Assembly: GCF_026914265.1 (NCBI RefSeq) | Contig: NC_069136.1 | Coordinates: 36,687,406-36,751,405 of the forward strand | Reading direction: 5' to 3' | DNA from: Mya arenaria | Lineage: Eukaryota > Mollusca > Bivalvia > Myida > Myidae | Length of the DNA stretch: 64,000 nucleotides | Part shown: positions 48,437-60,600 of the stretch, piece by piece | Layout of the letters: the number at the start of each line of letters is the position of its first letter | Numbering within the stretch: the stretch's first letter is position 1 | Notes under the pieces: model-generated | Database searches by the model: none | Seen by the model: the letters and a program-made list of their open reading frames with translations, nothing else | Told to the model about the DNA's origin: nothing | Position numbers and translations under genes: made by a program

Positions 48437-49160
48437 TCACAGTGTGCGTTAATTTCTGAACACCTGAAATAACAATAATGACAATTAATTATCATGATAA
48501 GTTCAAATATTTATCAAACTCTCATATAAAAGTCATAATATGAAATTGCTTTCCCATTGTGGCAAATATTAGGCCTTCAATTGTTATGTAAATAAAGAAA
48601 AAGAGTTGTAATCCGAACCAGACATTAACCTACTACTGTAAATGTAACGGGGGAATAACTCTTGGGTATTTCCTCCCATGACTGAGTCATTTTGCCTCAA
48701 CTTTCTGCTAACAAGTTTCAATATGATTGAATAAAAGTACAGTACTTATATTATTGTCTGCACAAGACATAAACCTAGTATTATTTCAAGTTAAAGGGGC
48801 ATAACTATGAACTAACCAAGTACCTCGGATCGAAACAGACATTCAAGAGACATTCATTTAAGCAAGTAAAAGTACATTCAGAAATTGCACCGAGCAATGA
48901 TTACAGAATAAATTTGTCAAAAAAATTGCAATCATCTTTGACAGGAAAGCGAAGGAAAAAATAAGTTTGTTTGGAAATTAGATCAAGATGATAACAATGT
49001 GTATAGATTACAAGGTGATCATAGGCAACAACGTCCCATTGTCAGAACAAAACAAGAGATTAAGAACACAGAGAAAATAGCACCAAGACAATGATGCACA
49101 TTGAAGACAACAGCATAGCGAGACCATAGGTGACAACTATGCCATTATTTGCTATACCAT
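48437..49160. other. Upstream region of methyltransferase B
   Basis: The 5' flank of the minus-strand gene; no defined promoter element. Near 49117-49165, 'gcgagaccataggtgacaac' resembles the 3' tail of the retrotransposon described below and may be another fragment of it. Confidence 0.35.
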
Positions 49161-49198
49161 AACAACAACATTGAACAACCACCACAACCATCACCACC

Positions 49199-51583
49199 AA
49201 AATAAAGACATCCTTGTGTTCACAAACTGCTCTTCACTGTGTAACCCAAGCCCTACCAGTCTGGGTGCTGCCATCTTTCTTGAAGGCTACAAGACAAACA
49301 CAGCTTTGTTGAACAAGGGCGTGTCAAAACAAAGCAATAACTTTTCTGGAGAAATGGTGGGTATAGAACTAGCTAGCACTAGACTTCCTAACAACTACAA
49401 CACCACAAAGCAAGCAAATACACATCGTTTTCCACAGAGATCCCTAAGAATAAAATTGAAACCGTTATTAACATAAAAATATAGAACTGTAACAAGTTTG
49501 GAGGACAATGGCAGTACAATTCTAGTGCACTCGATACCTGGCCATAAAACATACAGGGAAATGAGCTAACCGGCGAGCAGGCAAAAAAAGGAGCTAAGAA
49601 GGCAGAAAAATTATGAAGGAGAATGCAATGACGAAAAGAAAGATGCCAGTGAAGTCATACAAATGATGAAAAGAAAAGCCATTGATGAAAAATGGTTAGC
49701 ACAATACCATAACTCTGAGAGGTCTTCCGCCATACATGTATCTTTGCGATACCCAGGGTCAGAAACTGCGTTGGTGAAAAGTAAAGAAAAAGTTTCAGCC
49801 AAATTAACCAACTTCTTAGCGGTCACACTCAGCTAATAAAAGATCACTGGACAAAACTGACAACAGTTGCAGTGCCTGCCAAGTTCCTGAAACGGTACAC
49901 CACTTCATATTCTACTGTAAAAATTACAACGAACCTAGAAGCAGACTGGAAGAAAGAACATAGCAAATACAATACAGACATTGTATACCTCATACAGCAA
50001 TAATGTTGGGGTTACTAGCGGGCGAAATATTAGAACAAGAGGCCCAAAAGGACCTATGCTCTACTGGCATGGCTTTTGTGGTCATATCAATCTAGAGCAT
50101 GTATGTATGGGTAAAAGGCAACAGACATATAGTTTATGTTTTGTGTTTGGGTTACTTGAAAACGTAGCACGTTCAACATCTGAGCCCAGAAAGTATTGTA
50201 AGCAGATTAGTTGCATGAACTATTTTAATATGTGCCAAGTAAAAGTCATCTGACCAAAAAAAAAAATGCTTTCAAAACTGTACTCATAGTAAAATTTTCT
50301 GTAGTTTTAAAAGTTAAAAAAAGTTGGTCAAAAGGTCAAAGTCAAGGGCATCCTAGGACAACATTGATCAATTTGAACAAACATTCACAATCAATTGTGC
50401 TGAGATGGATGCACGAACACACAAAAAGATTTTCAAACCTTTCCAGATTTATGTTTACCAAACCTGTGAACCCTGGGTGTGGCCAGTAATGACACCAGGT
50501 GCATAACTTAAACATTCACAACCAATTTTGTTAAGATGAATGCGCAAACTACAGAACTTAAAGCTAAAAAATGGCCTTTGGGCTTTCAACAAGAACAAGG
50601 TAGAGTAATTCACAAAATCAACTGCAAAAGCAAAAAGCAAATTGTCTCTCAAAATCCTAGACTTGCAAATGGTCTCCCTTAACTCTAGACTTGAATTTAC
50701 ATGTACATGTAAACTTGGCTAAAAATAGAATTCGCTCATGCAGACCTGGCTAAAAATAGAGAGCATTTCTTTAAAACTTTCATGGCCCATAATCTAGGCA
50801 TTCATGGGCGGATCTGGCTGGTTTTCAAAAGGAACCGAGCTCTTATGGATATCTAGATACTGTACAAGTTTCATCAAGATACAATCAAAACTGAACTCTG
50901 TATCGTGTTCACAACCAATTGTTTACACATTAGCATTTTTTTATACTATCAAGGGCAATGATCTAGGCATGCATAATCTAGGCATTCATGGGCACATCTG
51001 GCTGGTTTTCGAAAGGAACCGAGCTCTAATGGATATCTAGATACTGTACAAGTTTCATCGAGATACAATCAAAACTGAACACTGTATCGTGTTCACAACC
51101 AATTGTTTACACAATAGCATTTTTTTATACTATCAAGGGCCATAATCTAGGCATGCATGGGCGGATCTGGCTGGTTTTCGAAAGGAACCAAGCTCTAATG
51201 GATATCTAGATACTGTACAAGTTTCATCAAGATAAAATCAAAACTGAACACTGTATCGTGTTCACAAGCAATTGTTTACAGACGCACGGACGCACGGATA
51301 CACATACTACGTACACATTACCATCGCATAAGCTCTTCTGGCCTTTGGCCAGTAGAGCTAAAAATTATAACAAAGTGTGTGAAAGAAGAACTGATGAGTT
51401 AATATCTGTCGGAAAAAAACAGGTTATAATTTTTTAAAATTTTTTTTGAGAAAACACAACTTTCCAAAATTCAAAACAAAAGTACAAGTACATAGAATAG
51501 TACAAGTACATAGAATAATGTACATAAATGACATAAGGAAAAATATTTGATAAAGGACATCGAGACCATAGGCGACGACGACG
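49199..51583 (+). mobile_element. Non-LTR retrotransposon, copy 1: 5'-truncated, decayed 3' part
   Basis: Starts inside the RNase H region (DILVFTNCSS..NFSGEMVGIEL, 49201-49370). It continues through degraded PGHK..EGNE-like and Cys/His tail sequence to about 50030. There it is interrupted by the repeat at 50033-51364, and it resumes with 'gtgtgaaagaagaactgatg' and the 3' UTR to 51583. It has several frame breaks, and the catalytic Asp of the first RNase H motif reads Asn. Flanks ATTAGAAC and ATTATAAC around the internal repeat suggest an 8-bp duplication. Confidence 0.75.
50033..51364. repeat. Interspersed repeat 'aagaggcccaaaagg', copy 2
   Basis: Same start, end and internal tandem units of about 150-180 bp (around 50770, 50990 and 51140) as the copy at 19969-21493. 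It is inserted into the 3' part of retrotransposon copy 1. Confidence 0.75.
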
Positions 51584-53151
51584 CAGTGTCAAAATATCAG
51601 AATGCATATAGGAAAAATAAGTCTTGTACGCAATCCCTACTACGTATTGTACAAAGCATACAGGAAAACAACAATAAGGGTGAAAAATCAGCATTAGTCA
51701 TCATGGACTATGAATCATGCTTTGAAAGAGTTTGGAGGGCTGGTCTACTCCAAAAGGCATTCAACAGCAACATTCGTGGAAGACTTTGGATATACTTGAA
51801 GGAGTTCATAACCGACAGAAAATACTACCTAAAGGTAAATGACCACAAGTCTCCGTTAATCATTTCTAAAGTAGGCATTCCACAGGGGTCTGTTCTGAGC
51901 CCAACACTCTGCAACCTCTACACAAGGGACAGCATGGACGGAGTGACCGGACATCATACAGAATTTGCAGATGATGCCAGCATATGGAACAGTGACAAGT
52001 CAATTGAAAACGCCATTGAAAAAACAAATGAAGATCTTCATAAGATTAATATATGGTGTGATCAATGGAACATGAGCATAGCCTCTGAAAAAACTAAGGC
52101 AATCCTATTCAAAACTGACATTGAACCCTTTAAGAAGTTGGTTTACAATAATATTCCCATTGAGCTGGTTCAAAACCAAAAATTGCTAGGGGTAACCATA
52201 GACAACAACTTGTCATTCAACACCCACATTCATGAGAAGTCAATGGCTGGCTACAGGGCATTAAAAGGACTTGATTGTTTCACAAGTAAATACAGAGGTT
52301 GCACACAGACTACATATATGAAACTCTACAAAGCCTTGGTCTTGCCAATTTTGGACTTTGGCTTACCTGTACTGGTCACTCAAACTGACCAATGCATACG
52401 CGCATTTGAACCGGTCCAACGCAGCGCCATGTTAAAAGCTAGTGGATGTTTACCAAGTACAAGCACAGAATCATTGGAACTATTAACAAATACCCTACCA
52501 ATGAACATTCACATTAAGTTGAGACAAGCAGAGGAACTGGTCAGAATTGTAGCCAAAAGAGATGAAGATCCACTGAAAGCAGACTTTAACAAGTGGATGT
52601 CAAATAGGTCAAGTTTTAGAGGGAAACCTACAACATTTGCGCTTCTAATGTGCCGCTACAGAGAACTCAAAGACAAAATCAAGCTAGAAAATATAGAGAA
52701 GGAATTTGAGTACAACGTGAAGTACATTGGTCTTTCTAGGACACGCGAAAAGGTTAACTTCGAACAATTCACTGTGGATAAGGAAACCCAGACAGCAAAT
52801 ATAGCACACATACTAGATGCTACATCTGGAGGAGACATCCTAGTGTTTACAGACGGCTCTTCACTGGGTAACCCAGGCCCTACCGGTGCGGGTGCTGCCA
52901 TCTATCTTGAAGGATACAAGACAAATCCAGTTTTGTTAAATAAGGGCGTGTCAAAACTTGGAAATAACTTTTCTGGCGAAATGGTGGGTATTGAACTTTC
53001 ACTGGACTTCCTAACAGCTACAACACCACAAAGAAAAAAAGAAAAAACATTCACATATTCACAGACTGCCAGGGAGCAATATCAACAGCATTTTCAAGAG
53101 AGATTCCCAAGAACAAAATTGAAACCGTTTTTAACATTAAAACATCTGTAA
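51547..53151 (+). pseudogene. Reverse transcriptase - RNase H ORF with chimeric start
   Basis: The first 12 or so codons come from the 3' UTR of the preceding retrotransposon copy; retrotransposon coding begins at about 51584. RT motifs in order are YRKNKSCTQSLL, MDYESCFERVW (first Asp), GIPQGSVLSP, EFADDASIW (catalytic Asp pair) and LGVTIDNNLSF. The C-terminal RNase H domain has VFTDGSSLGNPGPTGAG and GEMVGIEL. RNase H after RT suggests an I-type clade (inference). The endonuclease is missing through 5' truncation. A frame change in an A-rich run near 53035-53060 separates this frame from the rest of RNase H, which continues in the frame ending at 53726. Confidence 0.8.
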
Positions 53152-54000
53152 CAAGTTTAGAGGACAATGGTAATACACTCCATGTGCACTGGATACCTGG
53201 CCATAAAAACATAGAGGGAAATGAGCTGGCTGACGAGCAGGCAAAAAAAGGGGCTAAGAAGGCAGCAGAATTTGATGAAGCAGAATTCGATGATGAAAAG
53301 AAAGATGCAGGTGAAGTCATGCAAATGATGAAAAGAAAAGCAATTAATGAAAAATGGTCATCACAATACCGTAACTCTGAGAGGTCTTCCGCCATACATG
53401 ACATCTTTGTCACACCCGGGGTAAGAAACTGCGTTGGTGAAAAGAAAAGAAAAAGTTTCAGCCAAATCAACCAACTCCTAATTGGTCACACCCGGCTTAA
53501 AGATCACTGGGCAAAACAGACACCAGACCAAACAGACAACTGTTGCAGTGTCTGCCAAGTTCCTGAAACCGTAGACCACTTCTTATTCTACTGTAAAAAG
53601 TATGATGAAGCTAGAAGAGGACTGGAAGAAAGAACTATGCAAATACTATACAGATATTGCATACCCAATGCAGCAATTACGTTGGGGTTATTAGCAGGTG
53701 AAATAGAAGAAATAACGAATACGTGAGCGAAAGAAGAACTGATGGATTCATTAAGCTTATATCTGTCAGAAACAAACAGGCTATAAATATTTAATTTTAT
53801 AAAAAATAACAAAAAATAATTCCTTTTTAAAAAACACAACTTTCCAAAATTCGATGAGCCCAAAAAAAAAAACGTAACAAGAGTACAAGTACATAGAATA
53901 AAGCACAAAGATGATATCGGCAAAAATATTCGATAAAGTACATCGAGACCATAGGCGACGACGACGTCATAATTCGACAAACAACAACAACAACAATGCC
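51584..54000 (+). mobile_element. Non-LTR retrotransposon, copy 2: 5'-truncated
   Basis: Contains the reverse transcriptase, RNase H, a Cys/His tail, and a 3' UTR ending 'cgagaccataggcgacgacg' followed by a CAA-repeat tail. Its 5' end joins directly to the 3' UTR of copy 1 at about 51583/51584. It is well preserved apart from the truncation and one frame change. Confidence 0.8.
53060..53726 (+). pseudogene. Retrotransposon RNase H end and Cys/His tail, other frame
   Basis: From about 53060 the frame reads TDCQGAIS (third RNase H acidic residue), then HWIPGHKNIEGNELADEQA (His and last Asp). A charged linker follows, then CSVCQVPETVDHFLFYC, a C-x2-C...H...C knuckle typical of the tails of such elements. 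It stops with TGA at 53724-53726. It belongs with the upstream RT frame; a single frame change near 53035-53060 separates them. Confidence 0.75.
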
Positions 54001-54261
54001 ATACTGTTACAACAAACTATTTCAACATGCACAAAATTAAATGTTATGGGCAGAATTTATCAAGAATGAACCATTCCAATATATTCATTTGTTCCTGCAA
54101 ATTATCCATCTTCCATAAAAAAACGATGGTTTTACCGTCGATGCTATTGTCTATCACAGATTATTATACGACCTCTTATTGGGCATCACAATTATTAATA
54201 TACTGTAAAGTAATGTAAAGTAGCTCGACTACCGTAAATTGGTCGTTTTAGGTGATACAAC

Positions 54262-54379
54262 ATGGCGGCGACCATGCAAAAAAGTTTATTGGAGGCTCTG
54301 GATGCGATTCGAACACATGAAATTGAAACGACAACTCGTTTTGTGTCATGGTCTTCGCCTAAAGGAATTGGAAATCTTG
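54262..54379 (+). CDS. Possible first coding exon of an unknown gene
   Basis: ATGGCGGCGACCATG opens 39 codons (MAATMQKSLLEALDAI...) and ends at CTTG|GTAATG, a fair donor, in phase 1. The protein start is helix-like with no known domain. A phase-compatible acceptor (ACAAG at 55692-55696) would join it to the open frame ending at 55992, but I cannot confirm this. Minisatellites lie between. It could belong to a transposon. Confidence 0.3.
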
Positions 54380-54489
54380 GTAATGGTTTTAATATTGCTC
54401 TAACTTCGAGTTTATAGACGAAAGTCAACAAAGGAGAAACACATTTTGAAAACAAATTATGAAAATTTTGTAGTTGAAGCATAAAAAAG

Positions 54490-55245
54490 TGGTCTTATTT
54501 GTCATATTATCTATCATTCATGATCAACGCAGTTCCTCTTGTCTATCGTTAAATATTATTCTTGAAATGTTGAACTTTAGCTGTTTATCCAGATTTTTTC
54601 TTATTATCTATCGTAAAATATGTTTTTTTTAATTTATGATAGACAATAAGAATTATTTATATTTTTCTTATTTGTCCTATAATTACATGAAAACACAAGT
54701 AGTAAGTTTCTTACAGTCAATCATGTTTTTTGCTTTACTGTAATTATGTATAATTTGTTTTCGTATTGTCTATCATAAAATATATTTATTAAAATTTATG
54801 ATAGACAGTAAGAAAAATATTTCATGATAGATAATAATGAAAATAATTCCTGATAGACAGTAAGAAAAAAAATCATGATAGACAATAAGAAATATTTTAA
54901 TTTAAATATATGTATTAAAATTTATGATAGACAGAAAAATATTTCATGATAGACAATAATAAAAATAATTCATGATAGACAGTAAGAAATATTTTTCATG
55001 ATAGACAATAAGAATTATTAAAAAAAAAATTCTTATTGTCTATCATAAAATATGATAATATTTATGATAGACAGTTAGAAAAATATTTCATGATAGGCAA
55101 TAATAAGAACAATTCTTGATAGACAGTAAGAAATATTTTTCATGATAGACAATAAGAAATATATATTTCATGATAGACAATAAGAATATTTTTTCTTATG
55201 TATCATTTACATAAAAAATATTGTCTATCATAAAACATGATTTTC
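54490..55245. repeat. Array of TGATAGACA boxes in both orientations
   Basis: TGATAGACA followed by (A/G)TAAGAA recurs about every 20-40 bp, as does its inverse TGTCTATCA. The strands alternate, so the segment could fold into many hairpins. Single boxes continue to about 56745 (for example near 56170, 56415, 56545 and 56605). Non-coding. Confidence 0.7.
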
Positions 55246-55502
55246 TTAATTGTCTTTCCTAAACATATATATTTTATTTACTTTCTAATATAAAATGAAT
55301 CTTTCATACTGGGATTAATCTTATCAATAAAAAAATAGAAATGAACATTACTGTTCATTTAACTTTAACCATTGTTTATCTGCCATCACATGGCTTCAAG
55401 ATAAGTTTAATGAATTTTATTATAATAATAAGGTAATAAGTGATATTGGTTATGAAAGTTTATCTTAAAAGCAGGGGAGAGTTCAGGAATAGACGTTAGA
55501 GA

Positions 55503-55660
55503 GGGCATACCTAAAGGGCGTACTCCACTCCCCAAGAAAGGGCATACCTAAGGGGCGTACTCCGCTCCCCAAGAAAGGGCATACCTAAGGGGCGTACTCC
55601 GCTCCCCAAGAGAGGACATACCTAAGGGGCGTACCCCTCCCCCCAAGGGTCCGCTAGACG
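55503..55660. repeat. 37-bp GC-rich minisatellite, four copies
   Basis: The unit contains GGGCATACCTAAGGGGCGTA and CTCCGCTCCCCAAGA, with starts at 55503, 55540 and onward every 37 bp. Its GC content is far above the flanks. Confidence 0.8.
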
Positions 55661-55696
55661 TAAGCAATTTGTGAAGAAATCAGAAAGACATACAAG

Positions 55697-55992
55697 TGAA
55701 CATAACACATCGGTGGCCTTCAAGTAGTGGGGATATTGACTTCATGGCATATCTTGCACATGTTCAAGGATTGCGTTCTGCTACAAGACTGGAGAAAATC
55801 AACTTTTTTCTCAGTTTTATGGCATGTATGCTTTTCTTGTTTTCAACAAATATCACACGGATGATGGATACATTTTCACCAGTATTGGAAATTGTTGGAA
55901 GACGTGGAAACTGTTGTTTATATACGGATGAAGAAACATCAAGAGGACATAATCAAAGGAAGTTGCGCTGTTTGAATTTGTTGTTTTTATGA
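55697..55992 (+). other. Open frame of unknown status
   Basis: A frame of about 98 codons includes HRWPSSSGDIDFMAYLAHVQ and then hydrophobic sequence. An overlapping frame after TTTTTTCTCAG (about 55805-55815) also looks protein-like (FYGMYAFLVFNKYHT). I recognise no family; either could be an exon or remnant of a transposon gene. Confidence 0.2.
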
Positions 55993-57676
55993 GTTCACAT
56001 CGCCTGCACATGATGGCATTTGAAAGGTGTAGTTTATTAATTTCCACTCCTTTGAGATAGAATGCAAACTTTGAAGACTTTAGTGATGGGGCATGTGCCG
56101 GGTGTGCCATCCCCCCTTTCACGGAAGCGTTTGTGTTAACTGTTGGTCATTGCAATTGCTCATTGATCTGTGATAGACTGCAGACTGTGAGCAGAAATTA
56201 TTGATTGGCAATTGAAGCCAATTCTTTTTCTTTCTCACTTACACTTGTTTGATCAATGTACTTTTCTTTATATTATCAAAGAACATATTTGATGCAAAAA
56301 TTTAAATATATCAATTGATTTTGTTAATATGTACCTTCAAATGTCCATAAAAGAAATGGTATATGATAGGGTTATTTTTGTATGGCATACATAAATATCA
56401 ATTAAAATATTTCTTTGATAGACACTAACAACTTCGTATTAAAAGGTACATATTATTGAGATGCGGACAACAGTTTCATAAACGTGATACTTTTAAGCCT
56501 AAAATCTGTTTGCTCAATAGCCTATTCGTCAAGCTAAATAATCTGTGATAGACAACAGTTTCAACGTATTTATAAACGTTGCATTAAAATAGTTCATGAT
56601 AGACTCCTAAAAAAGTATGGAATATACTATAATATAGTAATATTGCCTTTCCTTTTATAACATAAAAGTAAAAAAAAAAATCACGACAAAGATGAACGAC
56701 ATTAATAATTCTGATGGCCTCAAGCAAGTCCGATCATAATTTAGGATAGACAACTGGGCCGACCTGGTTTTACAGTTTAATATGTACGCATATTCGGATA
56801 AATTAATTCGGACAAAAAAATATTTCAATATTTAGCCTTTATAAGCCAACGTGAAAGTTAACTTTAGACGCAAGTAAATTCATTAACATACCCTAAAAAG
56901 CAACAAGATTTCGGTTATATGTTCGAGAGAAAAACTCACATGACACTTCTCGCGGGAAATTTCTGCTTTGAAAAGACGAAAAATAGTTTCAAATTACCTA
57001 AAATGGCTATGAACCATTACTCTAAAAACAGCTCTGATTACATAAGTATTTTACCGTACTAATGCGTGGTTATCATACGTATTTATCTGCAAATTAGCGA
57101 TATTACACTTTTAACAGCCAGGTCAGAATTTCTGGTTCATCTTCTGCATCTTCGGTCAACTAATTTGAGGTTCACCGAATCTTCCACTCGTGTCGGAGCA
57201 GTGAACAGTTTGGACTTGGGAACACTCTATTTTTCTCGGTGTTCCTATTGCAATGCAAAGAAACATACTTCATACTGTATACTTACTCCAAAGGAACACT
57301 TATTATTTCTGTTATTGTTTTCGTTTGATGTTTAATTATTTTTCCGCGCATTCAAATGACCAGACCACAAAAAATGTTAAGATGATTGTCAAAGTATCAT
57401 GTTAGCACGGACCTTTATCCGTGATGTTAGCAACCCAGAATACCCAAATGTTCCATCCATTAATAAAAATTACCACGTAAGTTATATTGTGTATACTCTT
57501 AACTTGGAATTATAGCGGGAAAAATATACATACGAACATGTCCGAATGCCGTCACAGAATGAAATGACGTCCACAACGTTCTTGCGTTTTAATGCCATGA
57601 TCAGATTAAACGCATGTTTTCCATGATTTTCTGTTTATACACATTTCACCAGAGCCAAATTTTAAAACATATTCAG
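55993..57676. other. Intergenic DNA upstream of the right-hand gene
   Basis: AT-rich with scattered TGATAGAC boxes. It should hold the promoter and 5' UTR (or an upstream exon) of the plus-strand gene that follows. No defined element. Confidence 0.4.
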
Positions 57677-60600
57677 ATGGCATTGCTGCGAAAACTTCTT
57701 GGGCGAAAGCAACATTCTTTGGACAATTCAAAAAACGTTTTGCAAAAGCATGAAGAGGAAAAGGCAGTTGTAACAAACACGATTGATAATACGCCAAATG
57801 AGATTAATGAATCCACCACAAGTGTTTCAATTCAAAGTGAAAAGAAGCAGCACAGAAGAAACGCGACACAACGTAGGCATAAAAAATTAACGACGGAATT
57901 TATTCCTTTTCTTATCAAGGATGCTGAAGTCAGTTTGGAAGGTTCTCCTCAAGAAAACCCTGACGAAGTCTCAAAAGACACATGCGAATATGATAGTGAT
58001 GACGAAGACGTTACTTCTAGTAGCGAATTCGAAGAGTTCTTAGTCCGGAACAGACATAAATGGATGGAAGCAAAACTTAGACGCCTCAGGTAAGTAAACG
58101 TATAGTAACGCCGTGGTATTTATTCCAGTTTAGCGCCCCCCCATATGTTACAAGATATAACAAATGAAAAGTTTTCGGGGGTGTTCGAGAGGAAGCCTTC
58201 AGTTAGTATTAGAATGCGAATTCTATTACATACGATATTGAATACATATTAGTTTTGTTCGTTTGAACTTAATTTAAGCGGCTCCACATTAAAAATGCAT
58301 ACGTAATCCTAGTTCAAACAGCTGAATAAGTAAATTTTGATGGTATGGCGTTTTCAATTTGATTAGGTTGGTTAAGGGAACACACGAAAACGCACATTTT
58401 TTACGCGTATTTTTAAATACAACGATTGATTGTGGTATTATAGGTTGAAACAGTCCTCATCGACGGAACACCTCGGCCATTACCATTTACCATCGGCAGA
58501 TATGGTTGCATTTTATTATTACATTTTGTATGTTAACTCTGCATGAGTATTTAATAAGAGTTCAAAAGTCTATCACAAAGCTTGCCAAAGATGACCCGGT
58601 TGTTACGATTGTTAAAACTCGTTCCAATTCTACAGCCGTGTCATAAATCTCGAAGCTTGCTGGAGTCGTCCGAGTTTTTAGGAATGCCGTGTCATATGGA
58701 ACAATCCGGATTTCTCGTGATTTCCACAAGCCTCCACATGTGCTCCTAAGGGGTTATTAGACAACTTGTTCTTCGAAAAGCTTGTCTAGTTCCCTAAATG
58801 TGTGCACGCTGAAACAATCGTTACCTCGGGTACGGCAAAGCAGTGGCCGTTTCAAGATTTCACCCGTAACTTCGATAATCTTAAATCTGTGGAAACTCAA
58901 AAATGACAATGCATAAAAAAACAGTTCCTCAACACCGTGTTCAATTTTGGGTAAAGTTCAATTCATACAAATAAATATGCAACAAAATTATAAAACTTTG
59001 GCATTAATATAATTTCTATTTACGACTAAAATCGAATCATATCTTTATTAAAACCGCTCCAATTTGAATATATTTTACCTTTGCACATGTTTTCGTCGAG
59101 CAGACGACAGCGTGACAAGCTGAGGCGTCGTCAGGACGAAGTAATTCTCCTGGAAAAAGAGGTCAAAGAGGTCGTAACTATGGTAAACAGAACGCGCCAA
59201 CAGACAAGTGCTCTTAATGAAGAGGTCATGGATAAGAAATGTGAACTAAAATTTCTCGCCTCGCAAGGTAGTGTAATAACTTCTGTTAATAATAAGTTTT
59301 GGGGCAAAAAAAAATCCCTCAGATTTTGAGGATAATGGTTTTCAAAAATTGTCTAAAATTTGTTACAGAATATATTGAAAAAAATACTGAATTATATATG
59401 TTGATATTTTAAAACATTAACATTTTGGCATATATACAAGATGTTGACGTGGACATATGGGACACCAGCAGCCAACTGTATAAAACATCTTTAATGAGTT
59501 GCCAACATGTTATCTTTCATTCTCATTCGTCAGAGGCTCGATCGGGATAAATCTTATCTGTGGTACGCATAGCATCATCACTCTGGTGAACGAGAATGGT
59601 TATCTTTTGGCTAGATGCAGACGTGTTTTATATCTCAATTGTTTTTTCAAGAAACCAAACTTGTTATCCCATTTAACCGTGGTGGTCTCTGACAAACATT
59701 TAATTGCGTCCGATACTTTGTTTGTGTTTTGTGCATCCAAATCATTTAAGAAAGTCGCAGTTTTGGTCAACCAACAAGGCCATGTACATTGTCAAGTTTC
59801 TCAGGCAACGCGTATTCTGCGGTTAGGTAGCTACACGACTGCAGCTCAACTGTGTTTTTCATAAGAATATAAAAATAAATATTCATCAACGGTCTAATAG
59901 AAACGACTTTCCTATATTGTAGTACCCGAAAACTACGAAACCGAAGTGAAGAAGAAGGAACCATGTCTGTACAAGAGATATACTGCAGCCAAGACGGTTG
60001 CAGACGCCCAAGCGATTTTAAACTCCGTCCGAGAAAAGATTGAGGCTCTGAACTACTTCGAGTTATTGGCATATAACAGGGTGCGTATTTTGCAGTGAGG
60101 TTTTTTTGGCATTATTTTCACCGCCTGTGTCTTGAAAATTGGTAAAAAGTCGACGTTGGGAAAATACAAAATCAGACCTAAAAAGCCAATATAAAGGCAA
60201 ATATACATGTTTTCACATTTGTACATGTATGTATACATTTTGCCATGAAAGAGTTTGAGACAAGATTGTGTTTATTTTTCAAGAAATTCATTGCTTTTTA
60301 TTCATTAATGTAATCTGCATTTATCAAATTAAAAACAAAAAATCATATTTTTTTATTTTTTTTATGTTTTTTTTTTTTTTTTTTTTTTTGGGGGGGGGGG
60401 GGGGGTGGACAGCATTTAGAAGGAAGTAAATTGCACTAACAAAATCACTGAATTGGGACACTTGACCAGCGGATCCAGGGGTGCGTTTCAATAAAAGATT
60501 TTTATCGTAAATTGTAATTATCTTAGTGTCATAGTTTCATTATTTTATTACATATTTGAGTGAATTGAACTCAAATCAGCATTGAAAATGAACACCAAAT

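Noticed and set aside
53051..53470. 139-codon minus-strand frame rich in Ser/Ala/Phe
   Set aside because: Antisense of the retrotransposon RNase H and tail coding.
59499..59864. 121-codon plus-strand frame as an extra exon
   Set aside because: It lies in intron 2 between exons that already join in phase, and has no suitable splice sites or domain.
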